Part shown: in pieces, positions 8,002 to 16,043 of the stretch
Numbering within the stretch: the first letter of the stretch is position 1
Layout of the letters: each line of letters begins with the position of its first letter
Assembly: GCA_947244325.1 (NCBI GenBank)
Contig: CAMXJY010000014.1
Location: 1 to 41,976 of the forward strand
DNA: 41,976 nucleotides
Direction: 5' to 3'
Source of the DNA: an uncultured Clostridium sp.
Lineage (GTDB): Bacteria > Bacillota > Clostridia > TANB77 > CAG-508
Notes under the pieces: model-generated
Databases searched by the model: none
What the model was told of the DNA's origin: nothing
The model's input: only the letters and a program-made list of their open reading frames with translations
Made by a program: the position numbers and the translations under genes

Positions 8002-8416
8002 ATGTTTAGTAGAAAGTTTAAAATATTTACAAAAATACTTTTTTGTATTTTATTAGTTTATATAGTAATTGCTAATATAAATGTAGTTAAGGCAACCGAA
8101 GGAGCAGGTCTTTTACAAAAAATGGAACAACAAGCAAATGGTTTTATACAAAAAGGTCAACAATCAGCAGAAGGAAATATTAATTATCAAAATATAGCTA
8201 ATGAATTTAAAGGATTAGGACAAATCTTAACTATGGTTGGTGCAGGTGTTATGGTAGCTATAACAACATATATGGGAATAAAATATTTAACAGCAGGTCC
8301 AGAAGCACAAGCTAAATTAAAAGTTCAATTAATTGGTGTTGTTGTATCAGGAATGGTTATATTTCGGAGCATACAGCATTTGGACAATAGTTATAAAAAT
8401 TGCATCTGAATTTTAA
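8002..8416 (+). CDS. VirB2-like pilin 7, read through a +1 shift at CGGA
   Basis: Signal peptide (cleavage after VVKA, residue 31), Gln-rich mature N-terminus, TM1 (~70-93), loop GPEAQAKLK, and TM2. In the initial frame TM2 is broken at an in-frame CGG (8365-8367). The frame then gives a hydrophilic RSIQHLDNSYKNCI and a TGA at 8407. Skipping C8365 reads GGA and gives GAYSIWTIVIKIASEF with TAA at 8414-8416, 137 residues in all. That completes the hydrophobic TM2 and places Gly after Phe exactly as in pilins 4-6 (LFG). GGAGG upstream supports the start. It is the first gene of the main operon and the most divergent pilin. It could be a real recoded gene, a frameshift mutant or a sequencing error; see findings. 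Confidence 0.75.
8362..8368 (+). other. Candidate +1 frameshift site TTT-CGG-A
   Basis: The zero-frame codon CGG at 8365-8367 follows TTT. Reading GGA from 8366 restores the pilin frame. The zero-frame stop is TGA, 14 codons on. Confidence 0.6.
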
Positions 8417-8429
8417 AGGGGGAATTTAA

Positions 8430-8765
8430 ATGGGAACATATTATATACCACGTAATTATAGAGGCGAATCAAGAATTTTATATATTTTTACAGTAAAATC
8501 TTTAATAACAACAGCTATAGGTGCAATGATTGGATCTGTATTCTTTTTTGTTTTAAAAAGTATGAATATGACCCCTGTTGGACTTGGTATAATGGCATTT
8601 TTTGCTTTAATAGGATTTGCAGTAGGTGCATTTAAAATTCCAACAATAGTTGCTATTCCTATAACTAAAAAAATTGGTGGAGAACCAATAGGAGAAATAA
8701 TATTAAGATATGCAAAATTTAGAAAGACAAGAAAGATGTATGTGTACACAAAGGAGGAAAAATAG
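8430..8765 (+). CDS. PrgI/VirB3-family membrane protein
   Basis: 111 residues: a short basic N-terminus with the family's IPRNY start, two membrane helices (~24-46 and ~50-75, the second containing IPTIVAIPITKK) and a basic C-terminal tail rich in Arg/Lys/Tyr. This is the PrgI layout, the Gram-positive counterpart of VirB3, an inner-membrane partner of VirB4. It has a GGGGG-type RBS, stops with TAG, and the next gene begins on the very next base, implying translational coupling to the TraC-like gene. Confidence 0.85.
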   Translation: MGTYYIPRNYRGESRILYIFTVKSLITTAIGAMIGSVFFFVLKSMNMTPVGLGIMAFFALIGFAVGAFKIPTIVAIPITKKIGGEPIGEIILRYAKFRKTRKMYVYTKEEK

Positions 8766-10022
8766 ATGAGTAGTGAATTAATCCCTTTACTTCAAGCTGG
8801 AATATGGATCATACTATTTATAATGATTGGATTAGTTGTATTATATATTTACTTAATGAAGCCAAAGAATATAAAAGAAAAAGACGATGATCAAAGAGTA
8901 ATAGAAGATTCTGCTGACGAGAAGAAGAAAATTGAACAAAATTATGGTAAATTTACAACTAATTTAACTAGAGAATCCATATTTGAATTTATGGAGTTTG
9001 ATGAAATAGTCGATAATATGATTGTAAGAAAAAATGGTACACAATATATTATGGTTCTTCAATGTAATGGTGTTAACTATGATTTAATGTCAGAACAAGA
9101 GAAAATATCAGTTGAAGAGGGATTTGTTCAATTTTTAAATACTTTAAGATTTCCTATCCAATTATACATACAAAGTAGAACTTTAAATTTAAGAGATATA
9201 ATAGAAGAATATAAAGCAAGAGTTGATAATTTAACAATAGAAATTGATAAATTAGATGCTAAAATTGCTCAAGCTCAAATGTCTGGAAATAAAGCATTAA
9301 AAGAAAAATTAGAGTTTGAAAAAAGAAGAAAAGTAAATATTTTAGAATATGGTGTTAGTATAACTGATTATGTAGAAAAATTAAGTTCTAACAAAAATGT
9401 TTTACAACAAAGAACATATGTTGTTGTTTCATATTATTCTGCTGAAATTGGTGGTGGACTTGATAGATATTCTAAAGAAGAAATATACAATATGTGTTTT
9501 GCAGAGTTATATACAAGATGTCAAAACATAGCTAGTGCATTAGGAACATCACAAATAACTAGTTCTATATTAGATTCAGAGGAACTAGCAGAATTATTAT
9601 ATATAGCATATAACAGAGATGAAGCAGAGTTATTACAATTATCAAAAGCTTTAGATGCACAATATGATTCTTTATATAGTACAGGAAAAGATGTATTACA
9701 AAAGAAACAAGAAAAATTAGATAAAGAAATTAATATAGCTGCTATTGATATGGCAACAGATAGTATATTAAAAGCAGATAGACAAAAACAAATAGAAGAT
9801 TTAGAGCTTGCAATAAATAAAGAAGAAAAAATAAAACAAAAAGCAAATGAACTATTAGATACATATGAAAATCAATTAGATCCTAGAGTATATCAATTAG
9901 CTAAAAAAGAAGTTGATAAATCTGGTAAAAAAGAGCAAGCAAAAGAAACTCCTAAAATAGATCAAGCAAGAGAAGCCGCTCCTAGAAAAAAAGTAGTGAA
10001 AAGAAGAAGATTAGAAAACTAA
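8766..10022 (+). CDS. Membrane-anchored TraC-like (VirB4 N-terminal-type) domain protein
   Basis: 418 residues with one N-terminal membrane helix (~8-31). A domain typical of TraC/VirB4 N-termini follows: IFEFMEFDEIVDNMIVRKNG, then LRFPIQLYIQSRTLNLRDII, and QRTYVVVSYYS. A coiled coil (~155-190) interrupts it and a long coiled coil (~295-375) with a basic tail (RKKVVKRRRL) follows. No Walker motifs are present, so it is not an ATPase. It sits between PrgI and the VirB4 ATPase, the usual place for the stand-alone TraC-like protein in T4SS loci of Gram-positive and candidate-phylum bacteria, and probably docks VirB4 to the membrane. Confidence 0.8.
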   Translation: MSSELIPLLQAGIWIILFIMIGLVVLYIYLMKPKNIKEKDDDQRVIEDSADEKKKIEQNYGKFTTNLTRESIFEFMEFDEIVDNMIVRKNGTQYIMVLQCNGVNYDLMSEQEKISVEEGFVQFLNTLRFPIQLYIQSRTLNLRDIIEEYKARVDNLTIEIDKLDAKIAQAQMSGNKALKEKLEFEKRRKVNILEYGVSITDYVEKLSSNKNVLQQRTYVVVSYYSAEIGGGLDRYSKEEIYNMCFAELYTRCQNIASALGTSQITSSILDSEELAELLYIAYNRDEAELLQLSKALDAQYDSLYSTGKDVLQKKQEKLDKEINIAAIDMATDSILKADRQKQIEDLELAINKEEKIKQKANELLDTYENQLDPRVYQLAKKEVDKSGKKEQAKETPKIDQAREAAPRKKVVKRRRLEN

Positions 10023-10042
10023 AGAAAAAGGGAGGATAAAAA

Positions 10043-12034
10043 ATGTTTGGAAGTAAAAAAGTAGAGCCAACAAATGAGATTGACAGTGTAAAAAAAGAAG
10101 AAGAGAGCGTTTTTAAGAAAAACGAAAAGAATATAAAAACTTTAATAGCTCCCGGAGGAATTGATGCAAGTTATACAAATCACTTAGAAATAGCTTCATC
10201 AAGAACAAGATATGCAAGAAGTATGATAGTTGCAAATCTACCTAGAATGTGTACTTTCCCAGAATTTTTAAGAGGAATGTATACTTTTGGAGATTTGAAT
10301 GTATCAGTATTTATAAATCCAGTTAGTGAAGCAACTTCACAACAAGACTTAAATAGAACTATCAACGAACTAGAATCTGAAAGAATTGTAGCCTTAGATA
10401 GAGGTGATATAAACAGAGAGAGAGTTATAGCTCAAAAGAGAATGGAAGCAGAAGAACTTCGTGATGCTATAGCAGCAGGATTTAACAAACTATTTGATTC
10501 ATCAATTATAGCAACAATATTTGCTTATAGTATGGATGAACTTGAAAAATATACAGAATTATTATCAAGTGAAATGTCAAAAGTTCTTATAGATATAAAA
10601 CCAGCATGGGCAATGCAAGATGAGGCATTTAGAAGTAATATGCCTTTCTGTGATAATAAACTTACAAAATCACATACTTTTGATAGAAGGGCGATGTCAA
10701 CAGTATTCCCATTCTTCACATCAGAAGTAGGACATGAAAATGGTATACCACTAGGATTTAATAAGCAAACAGGATTACCTATTCTTTATGATAACTTTAG
10801 TCCAAAATTAACAAATTATAATATGGTTATATTTGGTAAATCTGGTGCTGGTAAATCTGTTACAATCAAAACAATTACAGCTCGTTCAGCAGTTCTGATG
10901 GGAATTGAGAGTTTAGCATTAGATGCTGAAGGTGAGTATGGTGTAGTTGCTGAAGCATTAGGTGGAGTAAATGTTACTTTAAGTCCTAACTCAAAAACAG
11001 TTATAAATCTATTTGATATAGAACCAGAAAATGTAAAAGATGAAATTACTGGTAAAGAAAGAACAGTTTTAAGTGTTGAAAATAAAGTAGAAGACGTTAC
11101 AAACGGTTTACTTACAATGGCAAGAGGTAGTACAAGAAGCCAAGAAGTAAACGAACTTACAAAGCAAATTATTTCTGAAGCTGTTGCAGAAGAATATGCT
11201 GCATTAGGTATAACAAATAATATTGAAAGCTTATATACAAGAGATGAAAAAGGTGGAAGAGTAGATATATCACAAAATTATTTAGGAAGAACTAAAAAAG
11301 ATATGCCTACAATTGGATCTTGGTATAAAAGAATTTGTAGAAAAGCACAAGAAAATGAAAACCCAGATTATCGTTTCCACTATAGTTACTTAGTAAAAGT
11401 TATGAGACAATATGTTAGAGAATATCAAGGACAAATGGCTTATTTTGATGGTCAATCAACATTTGAACTTTTAGATGGTGTTCCTTTCATAAATATTGAT
11501 ATTTCTCAATTAGAGGAAAGATTTGCAAGGCCTTTAGCACAACAAATAATGCTTTCATGGGTTTGGGAAAAATATGTTAAGAAAAACAGTGAAGATAAAA
11601 CAAAAGCAGCTAAAAAAAGAGTTTTAGTTGATGAGGCATGGATGTTACTTCCATATCCAGAAGCTGTTGATTTCTTAAATACAATGGCAAGACGTGCAAG
11701 AAAAAGAAATGTTTCACTTGCAGTTATTTCACAGAAATTCCAAGATTTCTATGAAAAACAAGAAGTACAAGCAGTTTTAACTTCATCTGAAACGAAATTA
11801 TTCTTAGCACAAGATAAATCAGAAATACAATATTTAAAAGAAGTATTCAAACTAAGTGAAGGTGAAGCCGGATTTTTAATAACATGTAGCAGAGGTGAAG
11901 GATTACTAAAAGTTGGTGGAGATTCAGCAATACTTGCAATACAACCAACTAAGAAAGAATTTGAATTTGTTGAAACAAACTTAACTAAACAAGCAGCTTT
12001 AGAAAAAGCAAGAAGAGAAGCAGAAGGAAGATAA
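10043..12034 (+). CDS. VirB4/TraE-type conjugation ATPase
   Basis: 663 residues without a membrane segment. An N-terminal VirB4-type domain (NHLEIASSRTRYARSMIVAN, ~46-65) precedes the motor domain. Walker A GKSGAGKS is at 265-272, with LDAEGEYGVVAEALGG shortly after. Walker B VLVDEAW is at 527-533 (D530, E531), followed by MARRARKRNVSLAVISQKFQDF and the sensor-like LTSSETKLFLAQDKSEI. This is the energy source of the T4SS, a hexameric cytoplasmic ATPase at the channel base. All motifs are intact. It is the most reliable family assignment in the locus and the best anchor for a phylogeny of the system. Confidence 0.95.
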   Translation: MFGSKKVEPTNEIDSVKKEEESVFKKNEKNIKTLIAPGGIDASYTNHLEIASSRTRYARSMIVANLPRMCTFPEFLRGMYTFGDLNVSVFINPVSEATSQQDLNRTINELESERIVALDRGDINRERVIAQKRMEAEELRDAIAAGFNKLFDSSIIATIFAYSMDELEKYTELLSSEMSKVLIDIKPAWAMQDEAFRSNMPFCDNKLTKSHTFDRRAMSTVFPFFTSEVGHENGIPLGFNKQTGLPILYDNFSPKLTNYNMVIFGKSGAGKSVTIKTITARSAVLMGIESLALDAEGEYGVVAEALGGVNVTLSPNSKTVINLFDIEPENVKDEITGKERTVLSVENKVEDVTNGLLTMARGSTRSQEVNELTKQIISEAVAEEYAALGITNNIESLYTRDEKGGRVDISQNYLGRTKKDMPTIGSWYKRICRKAQENENPDYRFHYSYLVKVMRQYVREYQGQMAYFDGQSTFELLDGVPFINIDISQLEERFARPLAQQIMLSWVWEKYVKKNSEDKTKAAKKRVLVDEAWMLLPYPEAVDFLNTMARRARKRNVSLAVISQKFQDFYEKQEVQAVLTSSETKLFLAQDKSEIQYLKEVFKLSEGEAGFLITCSRGEGLLKVGGDSAILAIQPTKKEFEFVETNLTKQAALEKARREAEGR

Positions 12035-12087
12035 GTAGTGTAAAGTAATCTATAAAAATAGAGTGGAAAAATAAAAGAGGAAATTAT

Positions 12088-13326
12088 ATGAAAAAAGTTA
12101 TAAGCTGCTTATTATTGGTGGCGATAATATTTAATTTCATATGTAGTAGTAATGTTTATGCAGAACAAGGTGGAGTAAGCCCTGATGATAGTGAAGTAAG
12201 TAGTCCTTATGAAGAACCAGCAGTTCCAAGTGATGGAATAGCAGGTGAAATAGTAGAGGAAGGTACTACATCACAGAAACAGGATGGTGGAACTAAGGTT
12301 GCTACTACTGCTCTAAGTTATGGAGCCTCAATAGTAGGTGTAGTAACAGGAGTAGTAGCAAGATTGCTAAACATCTTTATTGCAGCTCAAGTTGATATAA
12401 TAATATCACATCTAACATATGGAACAGAGGATGGCGAACTTCAGTATTGGTTCACAATAGATAGATGTGTATTTAACAGAATACCACTTTTTAATATCAA
12501 TTATTTTAATACTGATAGTACATATCAAGTAGGTAATACTACAATAGATGCGAATGCAAGTAATATTAAAATAAAAGAAGGCATAACAGGTGTATATTAT
12601 ATTTGCAGAATATTAGCATTAGCAATAGGATTATTAGTTTTAATATATATAGGTATAAGAATGGCTATATCAACTATAGCTTCTGAACAGGCAAAATATA
12701 AGAAGATGCTTGTAAGTTGGGTAGAAAGTATAGTCATAATGTTTTTGATGTTATATATCATAAGTGCAGTTGTAACTTTTGGAGAAATTATTACAGGAAT
12801 ATTTTATGATATAAGATGTTCTATTTTAGGAAAAACAGCGCCTGGAGTTACAGCAACATTTGGTATATTTGAAGAAACAATTAGAGATGAGGCTTGGTGT
12901 GGAATTCTTTCAAAATCTGGTCTTGACTTAACACTATGGTCAATAATATATTGGTGTTTATTATTTACAGAATTAAAATTTTTATGGACATATATGAAAA
13001 GACTTTTAATGGTAGGATTTTTAATTATAATTTCACCATTAATAACAATTACATATTCTATAGATAAAGTTGGAGATGGTAAAGCACAAGCATTTTCAAT
13101 ATGGTTAAAAGAATTTATAGTAAATGTATTAATACAACCATTGCATGCACTTATTTATTTAATATTTGTAATGACAGCTAATTCAATTGCAGCATCATCA
13201 CCTTTAGTAGCAATAGCTATGTTAATGGCGATGGGCTCAGTAGAGAGAATGGTTAAAGTAGTATTTGATATGAAAGGTTTAGTAACATTAAGAGGTGTTA
13301 ATAAATTTATGAAGAAAGAAGGATAA
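12088..13326 (+). CDS. TrbL/VirB6-like channel protein 1 (core form)
   Basis: 412 residues: signal peptide (~1-25, NVYA), a Ser/Pro/Glu-rich linker, an amphipathic helix (~75-107), the motif RIPLFNINYF (131-140), then membrane helices at ~171-195, 212-235, 281-300, 303-325 and 343-365. Signature segments shared with the four larger paralogues are YIGIRMAISTIASEQAKYKK and LITITYSIDKVGDGKAQAF. This is the minimal VirB6-like scaffold without the long C-terminal extension. VirB6/TrbL proteins form part of the membrane channel. It follows VirB4 by 53 nt and precedes two anchored accessory proteins. Confidence 0.85.
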   Translation: MKKVISCLLLVAIIFNFICSSNVYAEQGGVSPDDSEVSSPYEEPAVPSDGIAGEIVEEGTTSQKQDGGTKVATTALSYGASIVGVVTGVVARLLNIFIAAQVDIIISHLTYGTEDGELQYWFTIDRCVFNRIPLFNINYFNTDSTYQVGNTTIDANASNIKIKEGITGVYYICRILALAIGLLVLIYIGIRMAISTIASEQAKYKKMLVSWVESIVIMFLMLYIISAVVTFGEIITGIFYDIRCSILGKTAPGVTATFGIFEETIRDEAWCGILSKSGLDLTLWSIIYWCLLFTELKFLWTYMKRLLMVGFLIIISPLITITYSIDKVGDGKAQAFSIWLKEFIVNVLIQPLHALIYLIFVMTANSIAASSPLVAIAMLMAMGSVERMVKVVFDMKGLVTLRGVNKFMKKEG

Positions 13327-13329
13327 TAG

Positions 13330-14514
13330 ATGAATAGAAAAAATGCATTAAAACTAATCATAATTTTTCTAATAATATTATTCTTCTGTTTGTTATGTTT
13401 AATGCTTCTTCTTCAAGCTTCAGTAGAAGGAGATAGTAATTTAGCAAATGATAAAAAAACATCAAATATGATTGTATCAACATTAGAGAGTTCAAAGCCA
13501 AAAACTTTTCAAGAAGTCATAAAAAAATATAATTCAGAGTATTTAGATAGAGATAAAAATAAGATATATGTTAGATTTGGACAGGATTTATATAATGAAA
13601 ATGGTAAAAGTAATGAAAATTATTTTAATAATTTAATAGAAGATATAGAACCATTTTTTGTACCTGTAGATTTTAATCTTGTAGATGAAGAAAAAAATAT
13701 AGATATACAAATGAATTACAATTCTAATAATAAAGAATATGAAATTACTTTTAATAAAACAAAAGACTTTTATAAAGAAACTGATGGAGATTCTTATATT
13801 AGTGTTGATACCTCAGAAATAGTAAAAACATCACCATTATATGTTTCTAATGGATATTTAGAAAGATTGGTTGCAAATCAAATGTATCTTTCTTCTATTG
13901 AAAAATATTTAGATGAAGGAAAAGAATTATCAGATGGTTATATGAGCTATAAAAATGGAACTATAAAAATAAAATTAGCTCCTAATAAATCTGTTATGAA
14001 TATAATTTTTTCAAAAGATTATGGATATAGTATTTTATCAGATGTAGAGTCAAATACATCACTTTCAAAAATATATGAACTTCATAATGATAATGTATTT
14101 GGAAGCTTAAACGAAGGCTACTTAGGATATAGAACTACTGATTTATATTATTTCTTTTATGGTGATGAGACTTCTGTTTATGGTTATTCTTATCAAAATA
14201 ATAAAAAATTTGAAGACTTACTATCAAAATACTTACAAAATAAAGATTTAGATACTTTTGTAAATGGAATTTCAGAGCAGATTTTATCTTATGATACATT
14301 TGAATATGACAAAGATATAAAAAAAGCACATATAGTATTTCCTACAAGGGGTATAGAAATTAATATAGAAAATAATGATCCTAGGGGAATAACATTATAC
14401 AGTAATTATTATTTTACAGATACTACAAAAGAATTTGTAAAAAATGGATTAATAAACTTTGAGGCAGGTAAGGATTTAGTTAAAGAATATGAAGTACAAA
14501 GAAGAGCAAATTAA
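13330..14514 (+). CDS. Membrane-anchored extracytoplasmic protein (paralogue of next gene)
   Basis: 394 residues: one N-terminal helix (~8-31, LIIIFLIILFFCLLCLMLLL), then an all-extracytoplasmic polar region rich in Asn, Asp, Tyr and Lys. I do not recognise the family. It aligns with the next gene over most of its length: KTFQEVIKKYNSEYL with KTVKQVVEYYKARYI, TDLYYFFYGDETSVYGYS with KDIYVFFSSSEISVYRVL, and HIVFPTRGIEINI with FISYPLKGIEIKI. It lies 3 nt after the VirB6-like gene. A bitopic protein inside a T4SS operon could be a VirB8/VirB10-type envelope component, but that is inference. The Cys residues are inside the helix, so it is not an evident lipoprotein. Confidence 0.75.
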   Translation: MNRKNALKLIIIFLIILFFCLLCLMLLLQASVEGDSNLANDKKTSNMIVSTLESSKPKTFQEVIKKYNSEYLDRDKNKIYVRFGQDLYNENGKSNENYFNNLIEDIEPFFVPVDFNLVDEEKNIDIQMNYNSNNKEYEITFNKTKDFYKETDGDSYISVDTSEIVKTSPLYVSNGYLERLVANQMYLSSIEKYLDEGKELSDGYMSYKNGTIKIKLAPNKSVMNIIFSKDYGYSILSDVESNTSLSKIYELHNDNVFGSLNEGYLGYRTTDLYYFFYGDETSVYGYSYQNNKKFEDLLSKYLQNKDLDTFVNGISEQILSYDTFEYDKDIKKAHIVFPTRGIEINIENNDPRGITLYSNYYFTDTTKEFVKNGLINFEAGKDLVKEYEVQRRAN

Positions 14515-16025
14515 AAATCACAACAAGCAAAACTATAAAAAAATTTTGATAGTTTTATTTGTTGTGATTTTTATATTGTTATGCATATCTTTTTCATTAA
14601 ATTTAATGCAAAAAAAAATAGAAGAGCCAGAACTTTCCTATGGTAATATAAAAACAGTAAAACAAGTAGTTGAGTATTATAAAGCAAGATATATTTCAGA
14701 AGAAGAAAGTAAAGAAGAAGGTTATTATATGGATGTAAATTTAAAATTTACAATATTACCATATGATGAAAATGATAATAGCAATGAAGACTATTACAAT
14801 GATTTTATACAGGACTTAGCAAAAGTAATTAATTATAAAAATTTTAAAATGATTGACAATGAAAATGATATTACTATAAAAGTTATTTGCGAAAATAGGA
14901 AAATAGTTTCTATAATAATAAATGACATTGAAGATTATTTTATTTATATGAATTCTCGGAATAAGCATGAAAAACTATGTAGAAATTGAGAATACAGATT
15001 TTGAAGTTACTTCTGAAGTATTACAAGAATGCATAAGAAATGATTGGAATTCAGTAAATTTAGGTCAAAGAGATAGTATTTTTGATGAATATTATATATA
15101 TTTTGATGAAGGTATAAAAACAAGAACAATAAATAATAAAATCTATAATATAGTATTTGATAAAAAATACACAGGAAATGTAATAAATAGTCTATTTCCA
15201 GGAGTTGAACTTGAAACAGTAAAAAGCGATTTAGGAAAACCAACATTTGAAGATGAAAATTTAGAAGTGTTTGGATATAAAGGAAAAGATATATATGTGT
15301 TTTTTTCAAGTAGCGAGATTTCAGTATATAGAGTATTAGATGAAAGTACAGATGAATTCTTTAATTTAGCTGATAAATTTATAAATGAAGAGCTAGATTT
15401 ACTAGAATTTATGAACGAACTTACATATATGTGGAAAGATTATGATAAATATGAATATTCATCAACATCTGTTTTTATATCATATCCCTTAAAAGGTATA
15501 GAAATTAAGATAAATTATGATGACACAAACGGAATTTTGGTGTATAATAATATTAAGAGCAGTTTGTCTAAAGTACAGAGATATTTAGAAAATACAAATT
15601 TTGTTGCAAGGCTTCAAATAGATTCTGTATATGAAGCGGAAAAAAGAAGATTTAAAAATAATCAATCTTTGAATGAAAAATGCATGGAATATAGACAAAC
15701 TATAGAAGATGAAAACTTAAAAAATATTGGAGAAAGTTTTAGATATGATATCTATGCTGATAAAGACACAAATGGAAATATTTATAGTATGAAGTTTATA
15801 TCTAAAGATGGAAATAATCCAAATAGAGAATTAAATGATAGTATAGATTCGTACTTATGGATAGATAATGATACATTTGTATATTCAAAAAAAGAAAAAG
15901 GAATATATATTTATAACTTAAATGATGGAACAGTAAGGAGACTTATAGAAGGTACAGAAGAATATAAACTTAAGAGTTTTAAAAATAGAATATTAAATTA
16001 TGATGATAAACAAATATTAGTTTAA
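14489..16025 (+). CDS. Paralogous membrane-anchored protein, read through a +1 shift at CGGA
   Basis: The start overlaps the end of the previous gene by 26 nt, with no clear RBS, so coupling is likely. One N-terminal helix (~18-39). The zero frame meets CGG at 14957-14959 and would end at TGA 14987 after 166 residues. Skipping C14957 reads GGA and runs on in a clean frame (NSGISMKNYVEIENTDF...) to TAA at 16023-16025, 511 residues in total. Similarity to the upstream paralogue continues on both sides of the site, so one protein is intended. The C-terminal ~120 residues (DSYLWIDNDTFVYSKKEKGI, then YNLNDGTVRRL) look like beta-propeller-type repeats absent from the paralogue. Function unknown; probably an envelope component of the T4SS. 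Confidence 0.72.
14954..14960 (+). other. Candidate +1 frameshift site TCT-CGG-A
   Basis: The zero-frame codon CGG at 14957-14959 follows TCT. Reading GGA from 14958 opens 355 further codons. The zero-frame stop is TGA at 14987. Confidence 0.6.
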
Positions 16026-16043
16026 TATTAGAAAGGAAAAAGA

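Noticed and set aside
14967..16025. Independent gene starting at 14967
   Set aside because: There is no RBS and no membrane segment, and the sequence continues the paralogue alignment of the upstream half. Better read as one gene through the CGGA site.
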